64,000 nucleotides of DNA from the NCBI GenBank assembly GCA_031291055.1, contig JARLJU010000150.1:62001-126000 (forward strand), given 5' to 3'. The notes beneath the pieces were generated by a model. That model made no database searches. It saw only the letters and a list, made by a program, of their open reading frames with translations, and was not told where the DNA came from. The position numbers and the translations under genes are program-made. The stretch's first letter is position 1; every line of letters starts with the position of its first letter. Below are positions 45,732 to 54,972 of the stretch, piece by piece. The DNA comes from Rudaea sp. (GTDB taxonomy: Bacteria > Pseudomonadota > Gammaproteobacteria > Xanthomonadales > Rhodanobacteraceae).

Positions 45732-45769
45732 GAGCCGCGGCGTCCTCATGGATGCCGCGGCTTTTCTTC
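45732..45769 (+). terminator. Intrinsic terminator after the secreted-protein gene
   Basis: AGCCGCGGC-GTCC-TCAT-GGA-TGCCGCGGCT forms a stem of about 12 pairs and is followed by TTTTCTTC. Good form for a rho-independent terminator. Confidence 0.8.
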
Positions 45770-45822
45770 ATGCGCAAGTCGCTGCCTCACCGCTGTGGCC
45801 GCTGTGGCATGCTTAGCGGCCT

Positions 45823-47550
45823 ATGGCCGGCCGCATTCCAGAACAATTCATTGACGACCTGCTCGCCCGCGTCGACATCGTCGATGTGATCGAGCAACGC
45901 GTGCCGCTGAAGAAGGCGGGCCGCGACTGGACCGCGCGTTGCCCGTTCCATGACGAACGCTCGCCGTCTTTCACGGTCAGCCCGGCCAAACAGTTCTACC
46001 ACTGCTTCGGCTGCGGTGCGCACGGCAGCGCGATCAAGTTCCTGATGGACTACGATCGTCTGGAATTCGTCGATGCGGTCGAGGACCTGGCAGCACGGGT
46101 CGGCATCAAGGTGCCGTACGAAGGCGCTGGGCGCCGAGCGCCCAGCGAGGACACCCTCGATCAGTACGCGCTGCTCGAAGCGGCGACCAAGTTCTATCAA
46201 CGCGAACTGGGGCGCAGCGAAAAGGCCCGGGCCTATTTTGATTCGCGCGGGCTGGATGCAGCGACGATCGAGCGCTTCGCTCTGGGTTACGCGCCCGATG
46301 CCTGGGATGCGCTGAAATCCGCACTCGGGAGCAATCCGCAGCGTCTGGCCCTGCTCGAGAAATCCGGCATGCTGACCAGCGGCGAGCGCGGCACCAAATA
46401 CGACCGTTTCCGCGATCGCGTGATGTTTCCGATCCAGGATCGCCGCGGACGCGTCATCGCTTTTGGCGGCCGTGTGCTGGTGAAGACGGAGGACGGACCG
46501 AAGTACCTCAACTCGCCAGAAACCCCGCTTTTCCACAAAGGCCGCGAGCTGTTTGCTCTGTGGCAGGTACGCCAGGCGCACAGCAAGATTCCGCGCCTGG
46601 TCGTGGTCGAAGGCTATATGGACGTGATCGCCCTGTTCCAGCACGGCGTGACCGAAGCCGTCGCCACGCTGGGTACCGCGACAACCAGCGACCATGCCGA
46701 GCTGCTGTTCCGCAATTGCGCCGATGTGTACTTTTGCTTCGACGGCGATCGCGCCGGCCGCCAGGCCGCCTGGCGCGCCGTGGAGTCGGTGCTGCCGCGG
46801 ATGCGCGACGGGCGCCAGGCGTTTTTCCTGTTCCTGCCGGACGGCGAGGACCCGGATTCCATCGTCCGCAAGGAAGGCCGTGCCGGATTCGAGCAGCGCC
46901 TGAAGAACGCCATGCCGCTGAGCGAAGTCTTCTTCGGCGAACTCGGCAAGGACGTCAATCTCGCCAGCCTGGATGGCAAGGCAAGACTCGCCGAACGCGC
47001 GCGGCCGCTGCTGACCCAGATTCCCGACGGTGCGTTCCGCGACTTGATGCTCGGCGAACTCGACCGCGTCGCCAACGTGCGCCTGCGGATCGATGCACCG
47101 ACAAGCAATGCGCCACGCCGTGCCGGACGACCGCAGGAACGCACACTGGTGCGCGCGGCAGTGGCGCTGCTGCTGCAGAATCCCGGTTTCGCCGCCGCGA
47201 TCGAGCCGCCGCACCTGTTTTCAACCCTGCGTCAGCCCGGGATTCCGCTGCTGATGGAATTGGTGGCGCTATGCCGCGAGCGTCCGGAAATTTCCACGGC
47301 AGGCATGCTTGAGCATTTTGCCCAGCGCGAAGAAGTGCGCGCCCTGCAAAAGCTGGCAGTCATGGAATTCCCCGGCGCCGAAGACGCCTGGCGAGCGGAA
47401 TTTCTCGATGCTCTGGCGCAACTTGACCGGCAGACGCATCAGCAGCGCCTCGACGAGCTGCTGGCGAAAAAAAACGAATCCGCGCTTGACCCCGAAGAAA
47501 CCGATGAATTGCGCCGCCTGCTTGCGTCAAAAAACCAGCCGCGCGATTGA
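45823..47550 (+). CDS. dnaG: DNA primase
   Basis: 575 residues. DnaG makes RNA primers for replication. The zinc-binding CHCC ligands are C40, H43, C61 and C64 (ARCPFHDE and YHCFGCG). The TOPRIM core follows: VVVEGYMDVIAL and FDGDRAGRQAA. The C-terminal helicase-interaction part ends near 575. In many gammaproteobacteria dnaG lies between rpsU and rpoD; here it stands between a terminator and a convergent oxidoreductase gene, with no rpsU or rpoD in the window. Confidence 0.97.
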   Translation: MAGRIPEQFIDDLLARVDIVDVIEQRVPLKKAGRDWTARCPFHDERSPSFTVSPAKQFYHCFGCGAHGSAIKFLMDYDRLEFVDAVEDLAARVGIKVPYEGAGRRAPSEDTLDQYALLEAATKFYQRELGRSEKARAYFDSRGLDAATIERFALGYAPDAWDALKSALGSNPQRLALLEKSGMLTSGERGTKYDRFRDRVMFPIQDRRGRVIAFGGRVLVKTEDGPKYLNSPETPLFHKGRELFALWQVRQAHSKIPRLVVVEGYMDVIALFQHGVTEAVATLGTATTSDHAELLFRNCADVYFCFDGDRAGRQAAWRAVESVLPRMRDGRQAFFLFLPDGEDPDSIVRKEGRAGFEQRLKNAMPLSEVFFGELGKDVNLASLDGKARLAERARPLLTQIPDGAFRDLMLGELDRVANVRLRIDAPTSNAPRRAGRPQERTLVRAAVALLLQNPGFAAAIEPPHLFSTLRQPGIPLLMELVALCRERPEISTAGMLEHFAQREEVRALQKLAVMEFPGAEDAWRAEFLDALAQLDRQTHQQRLDELLAKKNESALDPEETDELRRLLASKNQPRD

Positions 47551-47558
47551 ATCGCGTC

Positions 47559-49160
47559 TCAAAACCGGCGTCGATCCGCAAGAATCGCCCGCGCCGCATT
47601 GTGCCCCGGAGCACCGGTGACGCCGCCACCCGGATGCGTGCCGGCGCCGCACAGGTACAGACCCGGCAGCGCGCCGCGATAATCCGCATAGCCCAGCATC
47701 GGCCGCGCACTGAACAATTGATTCAGCGACAGCGCGCCATGGAAGATATCACCGCCGAGCAAGCCGAAGTCGCGTTCCAGATCCAGCGGCGACTTGATCT
47801 GGCGACCCAGCACCGAATTCTTGAAGCCCGGCGCATGGCGATCCACGGTCGCAATCATCAGATCGGCCACTGCCTCGCGATGGTCATCCCAGCTCCTTCC
47901 ATCGGACAGCACCGGTGCGACGTGCTGGCAGAACAGGCTGGCCACATGCCGGCCTTTCGGCGCCAGCGAATCGTCGAGCGTCGACGGAATCAACATTTCC
48001 ACAATGGGATTTTTTGACCAGCCTTGTTCGCGCGCATCCAGATAGGCGCGATCCATGTAGTCCAGGCTCGGTGCCATGATGATGCCGGCGGTCAGATGAT
48101 CACCATCGCCAGGCAAAGCACTGAAACTCGGCAGTGCGGACAAGGCGACATTCATGCGGAATGTACCTGAGCCGCAGCGCCAGTTGGTCATGCGTTCGCG
48201 CACCGGTGCGGGCACGACGGCCGGATCGAGCAGGCGTTCGTACAATAGTTTCGGGTTGACGTTCGAGACGACGGCGCGCGCACGCAACGAGTCGCCCTTG
48301 TCGGTGACGACACCCACCGCGCGGCCGTTTTCGACGATGATTTCGCGCACGCCGCTGTCGAGGCGGATGTCCACACCGGCCGCCGCCGCCGATTTCGCCA
48401 TCGCCTGCGTGATTGCGCCCATGCCGCCGAGTGCATGTCCCCACGCGCCCTTGACGCCGTTCACTTCGCCAAACACATGATGCAGCAGGACATAGGCGCT
48501 GCCCGGCGTGAACGGGCTCGCGTAATTGCCGACGATGCCATCGAAACCGAGCACGGCCTTGATCGGCTCGCTCTCGAAGTAGCGATCCAGATATTCGCCG
48601 GCCGAGATCGCGAACAGATCGAGCAGTTCCTGACGCAGGGTCGTATCGAGTTTGTGCAGGCGCTTGCCCAGACGTCCGGCGCGCAGGAGTTGCGGGATGC
48701 CCTTCCACCAGCCGCCATCCGTCACGTTCGGCGGCGGCTCCATCGCCAGTGCGCGCAGCACATCGGCGATTGTATCCAGCCGGCGTTCGTATTCCGGCAG
48801 GCGCCCGGCATCGCGCGCCGAGAATTTGGCGATTTCCGCCTGCGTGCGCCCGCCGCCGGTCAGCAGATATCTGTTGTCTGGCAGCGGCAGGAAATTATTG
48901 AGCTTGCGCGATACGATCTTCAGACCGTGCGCAGCCAGATCCAAGTCCGCGATCACCTTCGGCTGCAGCAGCGATACCGTGTATGCGGCGACCGAATTGC
49001 GGAATCCCGGATGGAATTCCTCGGTGACCGCTGCACCGCCTGCCACGCCGCGGCGTTCAAGCACGGTAACTTTCATTCCGGCCTTGGCCAGATACGCGGC
49101 GCAGACCAGGCCATTGTGGCCGCCGCCGATCAGGATTGCGTCGCAGGATGCTGTTGTCAT
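47559..49160 (-). CDS. FAD/NAD(P)-dependent oxidoreductase, phytoene-desaturase-like (PYROXD2 type)
   Basis: 533 residues from ATG 49160 (GGGAG just ahead). A Rossmann dinucleotide fold starts the protein: ILIGGGHNGLVCAAYLAKAG and VTVLERRGVAGGAAVTEE. The C-terminal YLCGAGTHPGGGVTGAPG is the FAD-binding end of the phytoene desaturase superfamily. No carotenoid genes are nearby, so the substrate is unknown. It converges on dnaG with 8 bases between stops. Confidence 0.85.
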   Translation of the reverse strand: MTTASCDAILIGGGHNGLVCAAYLAKAGMKVTVLERRGVAGGAAVTEEFHPGFRNSVAAYTVSLLQPKVIADLDLAAHGLKIVSRKLNNFLPLPDNRYLLTGGGRTQAEIAKFSARDAGRLPEYERRLDTIADVLRALAMEPPPNVTDGGWWKGIPQLLRAGRLGKRLHKLDTTLRQELLDLFAISAGEYLDRYFESEPIKAVLGFDGIVGNYASPFTPGSAYVLLHHVFGEVNGVKGAWGHALGGMGAITQAMAKSAAAAGVDIRLDSGVREIIVENGRAVGVVTDKGDSLRARAVVSNVNPKLLYERLLDPAVVPAPVRERMTNWRCGSGTFRMNVALSALPSFSALPGDGDHLTAGIIMAPSLDYMDRAYLDAREQGWSKNPIVEMLIPSTLDDSLAPKGRHVASLFCQHVAPVLSDGRSWDDHREAVADLMIATVDRHAPGFKNSVLGRQIKSPLDLERDFGLLGGDIFHGALSLNQLFSARPMLGYADYRGALPGLYLCGAGTHPGGGVTGAPGHNAARAILADRRRF

Positions 49161-49385
49161 CTCCCAATTATGGCGAGCGCGCGATATTCGCGCCAGCAAG
49201 TGTCGCCCACGGGCTTGTCAGGCATCCAGGGCGGCGGCGCAATATAGCGTGGTTCGCCGTCATGACAATGCGGCTTGCGATGGTCGGCGCAAGGGCCTGC
49301 AGCATTCACATCCAGAGCCCTGCGCCGGAATGCGGCACCCGCCTCCCGTCCCGGTTTCGACTTTTCCCGGGCTGCCCGGCCCGTC

Positions 49386-49865
49386 CTAGAGCACTGCGGC
49401 GACGTCCTTCTCGATTTTTTCCGGCGTATCCGTCGGCGCGTAGCGCCTGATCACCTTGCCATCCTTGTCGATGAGGAACTTGGTGAAATTCCATTTGATC
49501 GACTCGCTGCCGAGCACACCCTTGGCTTCGTGCTTGAGGTATTTGTACAGCGGATGCGTGTTTGCACCGTTGACGTCGATCTTCGCGAACAGCGGGAACT
49601 TCACGTCGTAGGTCAGCGAACAGAAATTCTTGATCTCGGCCTCGTTGCCGGGTTCCTGGTGGCCGAACTGGTCGCAGGGGAAGCCCAGCACGACCAGACC
49701 CTTGTCCTTGAGCTTTTCATACAGCGCCTCGAGCCCCGTGTATTGCGGCGTGAAGCCGCATTTGCTGGCGACGTTGACGACAAGCATCGCCTTGCCCTTG
49801 AAGGCATCGAGCTTCTGCTCGTCGCCATCGATGGTCCTGGCGCTGAAATCGTAGACGCTGGTCAT
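49386..49865 (-). CDS. Glutathione peroxidase (cysteine type)
   Basis: 159 residues. The peroxidatic residue is Cys in NVASKCGFTPQYTGLE, with GFPCDQFGHQEPG and a WNFTKFLID box giving the Gln and Trp of the active site. The cysteine replaces selenocysteine, as usual in bacteria. The second cysteine (FPCDQ) fits a thioredoxin-type cycle. It reduces hydrogen or lipid peroxides. Confidence 0.95.
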   Translation of the reverse strand: MTSVYDFSARTIDGDEQKLDAFKGKAMLVVNVASKCGFTPQYTGLEALYEKLKDKGLVVLGFPCDQFGHQEPGNEAEIKNFCSLTYDVKFPLFAKIDVNGANTHPLYKYLKHEAKGVLGSESIKWNFTKFLIDKDGKVIRRYAPTDTPEKIEKDVAAVL

Positions 49866-49932
49866 GGCATTGACTCCCGTTGGAATACGGCCGAAGTTTG
49901 CGGCCGGCGATGGTGAATGTCGAGATGCGCTG

Positions 49933-50841
49933 TCAGCCGATCCGCTCCAGCGGCATCACGGTCTGCCGCAGCACCGGCACATCGACATAATGATCGATCA
50001 GGAGGAAGGCGAACAGCGCCATCAGGTATACAATGGAATAATTAAACACCTGCATCGCAAAGCGTTCGTTCGGCGGATTCAGCAGCACGACTGCGTAGTA
50101 GAGGAATCCCGCACCGAGCACGATCGCCCCGCCCAGATAAAACAAGCCGCTCATCCCGGTCAGGTACGGCAATACGGTGACGACCAGCAGCAGCACCGTG
50201 TAATAAAGCACATGCCAGCGTGTGTATTCCACGCCATGCGTGACCGGTAACATCGGCACCTCTGCACGCGAGTAGTCGTCGCGGCGGAAGATCGCCAGCG
50301 CCCAGAAATGCGGCGGCGTCCACACGAAGATGATCAGGCACAGCAGCAGCGCATAAGGATCCAGGTGGTTGGTGACCGCGGTCCAGCCGAGCACCGGGGG
50401 GATTGCGCCGGCGACGCCGCCGATGACGATGTTCTGCGACGTGGCGCGCTTGAGAAAGGCGGTATAGACCACGGCGTAGCCGATCAGGCCAGCGAAGGTG
50501 AGCATGGCGGTCAACGGGTTGACGAGTGTCGCCAGCACGATCATCGAGACCACGCCTATCACACTGGCAAACACGAATACCTGGCGCGAAGTCAGTTGTC
50601 CGGTGGCCAGGGGTCGTTGCGACGTGCGCACCATCAGCTTGTCGATGCGCTGGTCGATCAGCTGATTGAATGCAGCGGCAGACGATGACGCCAGCCAGAT
50701 GCCCAGGGTACCGAACAGCGCGGCCCGCCACGGCGGCAGGCCGGGTACGGCGAGCAACATGCCGATCACTGCGCAGAACACCAGCAGCGCGACGATGCGC
50801 GGCTTGGTGAGTTCAAGGTACTGGCGGGCGATCGCTGGCAT
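49933..50841 (-). CDS. ctaB: Heme O synthase (protoheme IX farnesyltransferase)
   Basis: 302 residues, polytopic. It adds a farnesyl group to heme b, giving heme o. The UbiA-family [24 protein letters not shown] motif (in pieces) holds the Asp-rich first site and the second region is around [12 protein letters not shown]. It follows ctaA by 9 bases; both supply heme a for the aa3 oxidase encoded in the same block. Confidence 0.95.
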   Translation of the reverse strand: MPAIARQYLELTKPRIVALLVFCAVIGMLLAVPGLPPWRAALFGTLGIWLASSSAAAFNQLIDQRIDKLMVRTSQRPLATGQLTSRQVFVFASVIGVVSMIVLATLVNPLTAMLTFAGLIGYAVVYTAFLKRATSQNIVIGGVAGAIPPVLGWTAVTNHLDPYALLLCLIIFVWTPPHFWALAIFRRDDYSRAEVPMLPVTHGVEYTRWHVLYYTVLLLVVTVLPYLTGMSGLFYLGGAIVLGAGFLYYAVVLLNPPNERFAMQVFNYSIVYLMALFAFLLIDHYVDVPVLRQTVMPLERIG

Positions 50842-50850
50842 GCGCGCAGT

Positions 50851-51870
50851 TTACGGCCTGATGTGTTCCGGCGGTACGCGCAACCGCACCAGCAGTGCCA
50901 GGAGCACGAACAGCAGGATCGCCGCGCCGCCGTTGTGCGCCGTGGCGACCGGCAGCGGCAGGCCAAGCACGACGTTGCCGACACCCAGCGCGACTTGCAG
51001 CAGCAGGGCAGCGGACAGTGCGACCCCCGGCAGGCGCGTTTCGCGCCGGCGCGAAGCCAGTATCGCCAGCCAGAACCCATAGGCAAACACGATCAGCGCA
51101 CCCAGGCGATGCGCGAGCTGGATCGCCGTGCGTGCCGGGGCATCGAGCACGCCGCCTTCGTAATCGACACCGATGCCGCGCCAGAGAACGAACGCGGAAT
51201 GAAAATCGGTGGGCGGTGTCCATTGGCCCAGGCAGCCCGGAAAATCCGTGCCGCAGGCCAGGGCGGCGTAGTTGGCGCTGGTCCAGCCGCCGAGCGCGAT
51301 CTGCGCGCCGAGCAGGACGAGGCCGAGCAAGGTCATTCCGCGCAATGCGGCATTTTCCGCATTTCCTGCCGGCACGAGGCTCAGTCGCAGTGCGGTATAG
51401 GCGAGCAGCGCAAACAGGGTCATGCCGCCAAGCAGGTGCGCCACCACCACCAGCGGCAGCAGTTTCAGGGTCACCGTCCACATGCCGAGCGCGGCCTGGA
51501 AAAATATGAGTGCGGCGGCTAACCAGGGGACGACGGCCAGACGTCCGAGATCGCGCCGGCGCCATCCCGCCAGCAGTGCCAGCGCAAATGTCACCAGACC
51601 CAGTCCGCCGACCAGGATGCGATGCACCTGCTCGCGCCAGGCCTTGTCCGATTCCACCGGGCGGTCCGGAAACGCCGCATTGGCGCGGACAATCTCGTGC
51701 GTCTGCGTGGGCCAGGTCAGCTTGCCGTAGCACGTCGGCCAGTCCGGACACGACAGGCCGGCATTGGACAGACGCACGAACGCGCCAAACACGATCACGA
51801 GCAGGGCGAATGCCGTGGCCAGCCAGGCCAGGCGACGCAGACCGGTGAACCGCGCTGCGGAAAGATTCAT
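50851..51870 (-). CDS. ctaA: Heme A synthase (COX15/CtaA)
   Basis: 339 residues, about eight membrane helices. It oxidises the heme o methyl to a formyl, giving heme a. The heme-ligand His residues fit in the EIVRAN, HRILVGGLGL, VVAHLLGGMTLF, HSAFVLWRG and LAHRLGALIVFAYG segments. Two cysteines in GLSCPDWPTCYGKLTW and CGTDFPGCLGQW mark the COX15 loops. Its start overlaps the previous gene's stop by one base. Confidence 0.95.
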   Translation of the reverse strand: MNLSAARFTGLRRLAWLATAFALLVIVFGAFVRLSNAGLSCPDWPTCYGKLTWPTQTHEIVRANAAFPDRPVESDKAWREQVHRILVGGLGLVTFALALLAGWRRRDLGRLAVVPWLAAALIFFQAALGMWTVTLKLLPLVVVAHLLGGMTLFALLAYTALRLSLVPAGNAENAALRGMTLLGLVLLGAQIALGGWTSANYAALACGTDFPGCLGQWTPPTDFHSAFVLWRGIGVDYEGGVLDAPARTAIQLAHRLGALIVFAYGFWLAILASRRRETRLPGVALSAALLLQVALGVGNVVLGLPLPVATAHNGGAAILLFVLLALLVRLRVPPEHIRP

Positions 51871-52418
51871 CAGTAAATGACCCGCTGGATGTCGCTGCGC
51901 AGACCCTGCGCGGAATAGCCATCCGCAAAATGCAGCATCAGCAAACCACGCGGGTCAACCAGGGCCAGTGCGAGGGAATCCTCGCCCTTGGCGCGCTCGG
52001 CGGCAAATGCGCCGCCATCGTCACGCCCCGCCAGCAGCGGCGCGCGCGCGGCGACATAGTCCGCCGGCAGCGCGGGGCCGATGTAGGCAAGGCGCAGTCG
52101 CTCGGTATTCCTGCCAAGGGTGATGCGCAAGCGCAGGGCCTCGTCGAGGCGTTCACGGCACGCCGTCGCGCATTGCGCGCCGGGCAATGCAAGCAGCGTC
52201 CAGCGGTATTTCGGGTCGTGCCAGGCCAGCGTGCTGCCGTCGCCCAGGGTCACCGTTACCGCGCCGATATCGCGCGGCGGATCGACGAGAGTGCCGCTGC
52301 TGCGCGTCTGCTGCGGATGCCAGCCGGCGGCACCCAGCCACCAGGCAATCGCCAATGGCGCCGCAAACAAGAGCAGCAGCAGGATCAGGGTCAGGCGGTT
52401 TCGATCTCGGGTTTTCAT
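51870..52418 (-). CDS. Membrane-anchored protein of the cytochrome oxidase cluster
   Basis: 182 residues. A single N-terminal membrane helix (LTLILLLLLFAAPLAIAWWL) precedes a periplasmic part with a GAQCATACRERL CxxxC pair, resembling the thioredoxin-like/Sco fold. It is found between surf1 and ctaA in many gammaproteobacteria. It may help copper or disulfide handling in oxidase assembly; no function is proven from sequence. It overlaps surf1 by 4 bases. Confidence 0.8.
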   Translation of the reverse strand: MKTRDRNRLTLILLLLLFAAPLAIAWWLGAAGWHPQQTRSSGTLVDPPRDIGAVTVTLGDGSTLAWHDPKYRWTLLALPGAQCATACRERLDEALRLRITLGRNTERLRLAYIGPALPADYVAARAPLLAGRDDGGAFAAERAKGEDSLALALVDPRGLLMLHFADGYSAQGLRSDIQRVIY

Positions 52419-53152
52419 TTTGTTGCATTATCCACTTTGCGCCAGTGTTTGCCGACGAAGATCATCAGCGCGACGATGGCGAAGGCAAACCATTGCAGCG
52501 CGTAGGCGCGGTGCCGCTCCGGCGGCATAATGTTCGGCGTCCATGCACGCACGAAACCACTGTCCGCCTGCGGATCCAGCAGCAGCAGGCGCGGCAGCAG
52601 CGGCTTGCCCAGATCGGCCGCAAGCGGCACCTGATCCAGGTAGAGCGTCAATTTCGGCCATGCCGTCTGCGCCGGCAGCGCATCGCCGCCGACCCGGATG
52701 CCGCCGCCCGGAAACGGCGCGTAGATCCCGTTCAGCGCGACCTCTCCTGCCGGCAGCGGCGGCAGTTCCGGCGACGTGCCCGGCGCATGGCTCCATGCCG
52801 TCCAGCCGCGGTCCACGAGCAGCAGGTGATCTTCGCCATCACCGGCAAACACGCCGATCGCGTGCACGCCAAGCTGGCCTTCATGCATCTGTTCGTCGAG
52901 CAGATAACTGCGCCCGGCGAGAAAATGCCCGGAGATGCGCACATGTGGATAATGCTGCATATCCGTGATGTTGCGCACACTGTCGAAATCCACCTGCGTT
53001 GCCTGCGCTGCCGCGCGAAACGCGGTGAGCAAGCGCTCCTTCTGCCCGGCGCGGTCAAGCTGCCACAGGCCCAGCGCGATGAACGCCGCCATGCCGGACG
53101 CGGTCAGCGCCAGTGCGAACCACGATGGGCGATGCCAGCGCCGCGCTGTCAT
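52415..53152 (-). CDS. SURF1 family cytochrome c oxidase assembly protein
   Basis: 245 residues with N- and C-terminal membrane helices (FALALTASGMAAFIALGLWQLDRA and YALQWFAFAIVALMIFVG, quoted in part). The GLWQLDRAGQKERLL and VDRGWTAW stretches are SURF1 signatures. SURF1 helps insert heme a into subunit I. It starts the minus-strand surf1-X-ctaA-ctaB run. Confidence 0.93.
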   Translation of the reverse strand: MTARRWHRPSWFALALTASGMAAFIALGLWQLDRAGQKERLLTAFRAAAQATQVDFDSVRNITDMQHYPHVRISGHFLAGRSYLLDEQMHEGQLGVHAIGVFAGDGEDHLLLVDRGWTAWSHAPGTSPELPPLPAGEVALNGIYAPFPGGGIRVGGDALPAQTAWPKLTLYLDQVPLAADLGKPLLPRLLLLDPQADSGFVRAWTPNIMPPERHRAYALQWFAFAIVALMIFVGKHWRKVDNATK

Positions 53153-53203
53153 CGTTGGCCGGCGTTATACTTGCGCACGCCTTGCCGCAAGGGAACTTCG
53201 CCC

Positions 53204-53413
53204 ATGTTGACCACACTCGCCATCGTCGCGTTTCTGATCTTGATCGTCTACAACCTGGGGGCAGGCCTGTATTTCATGATGACCGACAAAGGCCAGACCG
53301 ACCGCACGCTGAAGGCGCTCACGCGCCGCATCGGCCTGTCGGTGCTGCTTATCCTGCTCGTCATCCTGGGTATCTGGACCGGCGTGATCAAACCGCACGG
53401 TCTCGGGCAATAA
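53204..53413 (+). CDS. DUF2909 twin-transmembrane protein
   Basis: 69 residues from ATG 53204; two hydrophobic helices (LAIVAFLILIVYNLGAGLYFMM and LSVLLILLVILGIWTGV). The family (DUF2909) sits between surf1 and the cox genes in gammaproteobacteria, always as a small twin-helix protein. It is transcribed opposite to its neighbours, divergent from surf1 and convergent with coxC. Confidence 0.85.
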   Translation: MLTTLAIVAFLILIVYNLGAGLYFMMTDKGQTDRTLKALTRRIGLSVLLILLVILGIWTGVIKPHGLGQ

Positions 53414-53418
53414 AAACA

Positions 53419-53476
53419 GGACTGAGGTCTGAATAAACTAACGAGCCGGCGTTTTTTGCCGTGCGGCCCTCAGCCC
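53419..53476. repeat. Inverted 7-mer units (GGRCTGA type) between DUF2909 and coxC
   Basis: Left: GGACTGA, GGTCTGA (53419-53432). Right, on the opposite strand from about 53476: GGGCTGA, GGGCCGC. The centre contains TTTTTT (53451-53457) in a GCC..GGC hairpin that may also end transcription. It is a shorter member of the same architecture as the other three 7-mer elements. Confidence 0.55.
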
Positions 53477-53482
53477 TCGCTC

Positions 53483-54349
53483 TTACAGCACATACACAAA
53501 CATGAACAGGCCCAGCCACACCACGTCGACGAAGTGCCAGTACCAGGCGACTGCCTCGAACGCAAAGTGGTGATCCTTGGTGAAGTGCCCTTTGAGGCAA
53601 CGGAACCAGATCACGGTGAGCATGATCGCGCCCAGGGTCACATGCATGCCGTGGAATCCGGTCAGCATGAAAAACGTTGATCCGTAGACGCCGCTACCGA
53701 GAGTCAGATTCATCTTGGTGTAGGCCTCGATGTACTCGTGGGCCTGGAAATTCAGGAACAGCGCGCCGAGGATGATCGTGGCGCCCAGCCAGATCAGCAG
53801 CTGCGTGCGATGACCGGCACGCAGCGCGTGATGCGCAATCGTGATCGTCACGCCCGAGGACAGCAGGATCAGGGTGTTCAGCAGCGGCACGCCCCATGCC
53901 GGCATGGTCTCGAAGGCACCGCCGATCTGGCCCGGTCCATTGGTCGGCCACACCGGCGCATAGCCTTTCCACAGGAAGAAATTCGTCAGCGCGCCATCGC
54001 CCTCACCGCCGATCCACGGCACCGAAAGATTGCGCGCATAGAACAATGCGCCAAAGAATGCGGCGAAGAACATCACCTCGGAGAAAATGAACCACATCAT
54101 GCCCATGCGGAACGAGGTATCGACCTGCTTGTTGTAGGTGCCGGCCAGCGACTCGGCGATCACCGTGCGAAACCAGCCGAACATCATCGAAAGCAGGCAG
54201 ACAATGCCGAGCGCCATGACGTACTTGCCGCCGGCAGTCTCGTTGACCCACATGCCGGCCCCGCCCACGGTGAAGAAGAGACCGAACGAGCCCAGGATCG
54301 GCCAGCGCGTGCCGTGCGGGACGTAGTAGGCGCCTTGTACTTGTGACAT
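53483..54349 (-). CDS. coxC: Cytochrome c oxidase subunit III
   Basis: 288 residues, seven-helix type. Conserved segments include FVYVL at the C-terminal end, HEYIEAYTKMNL, GFHGMHVTLGAIML and WYWHFVDVVWLGLF. Subunit III stabilises the aa3 proton-pumping oxidase. It precedes a 19-base gap to ctaG on the minus strand. Confidence 0.96.
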   Translation of the reverse strand: MSQVQGAYYVPHGTRWPILGSFGLFFTVGGAGMWVNETAGGKYVMALGIVCLLSMMFGWFRTVIAESLAGTYNKQVDTSFRMGMMWFIFSEVMFFAAFFGALFYARNLSVPWIGGEGDGALTNFFLWKGYAPVWPTNGPGQIGGAFETMPAWGVPLLNTLILLSSGVTITIAHHALRAGHRTQLLIWLGATIILGALFLNFQAHEYIEAYTKMNLTLGSGVYGSTFFMLTGFHGMHVTLGAIMLTVIWFRCLKGHFTKDHHFAFEAVAWYWHFVDVVWLGLFMFVYVL

Positions 54350-54368
54350 AGCGGTATTCCTCGAAATT

Positions 54369-54956
54369 CTAGCTTGCCGGTTTTGTTGCAGCCAGTTTCT
54401 GGTCAGCCAACCGTTTCGTCGCCAGTTGATTGTTGTAGAAAGTATACGAAAGCGTCAACGTATCGATATCACGTGGCAGTTGCGGGTCAACGATGAACTT
54501 GACCGGCATGCGGCGCGACTCGCCCGATTTCAGCACTTGCTCGGTAAAGCAGAAACATTCGGTCTTGTTGAAGTACAACGAAGCCTTGTTCGGCGCGATG
54601 CTCGGCACGGCATTGCCGACGATCGCCGTCGGCGCCTGATTGGTCGCATCGAACCAGGCGCTGCTCAGCACGCCGGGATGCACCCTGATGCTCACCACTT
54701 CCGGTGCAAACTGCCATTTCAGCGCACTGTTGACGCTGGCCACGAACTGCACGGTCACCCAGCGTGTTTCGTCCGGAGCGAACCCGGCAACCTTGCCGGC
54801 GCTGTCCGGCGCGTTTTCAACGCGTCCGATGTAGCCATGTTCGCAGGCAATGCGATAAATCGGCACGCAGGCGAAGCCGAACAGGAACATCGAGGCACAG
54901 GCTACCAGCGCGCGCTTGAGAAAGCGGCGATTGCGCTGTGCGGTGTTCATCTCCAT
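54369..54956 (-). CDS. ctaG: Cytochrome c oxidase assembly protein CtaG (Cox11)
   Basis: 195 residues with one membrane helix at about residues 12-31. The periplasmic part delivers copper to the CuB site of subunit I. The conserved CFCFTEQ copper motif (NKTECFCFTEQVL) and the MPVKFIVDP stretch are clear. Confidence 0.95.
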   Translation of the reverse strand: MEMNTAQRNRRFLKRALVACASMFLFGFACVPIYRIACEHGYIGRVENAPDSAGKVAGFAPDETRWVTVQFVASVNSALKWQFAPEVVSIRVHPGVLSSAWFDATNQAPTAIVGNAVPSIAPNKASLYFNKTECFCFTEQVLKSGESRRMPVKFIVDPQLPRDIDTLTLSYTFYNNQLATKRLADQKLAATKPAS

Positions 54957-54972
54957 TGGTGCCGCATTTCCA

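Noticed and set aside
49386-49865. Selenocysteine glutathione peroxidase
   Set aside because: The active-site codon is a normal cysteine codon and there is no in-frame TGA.
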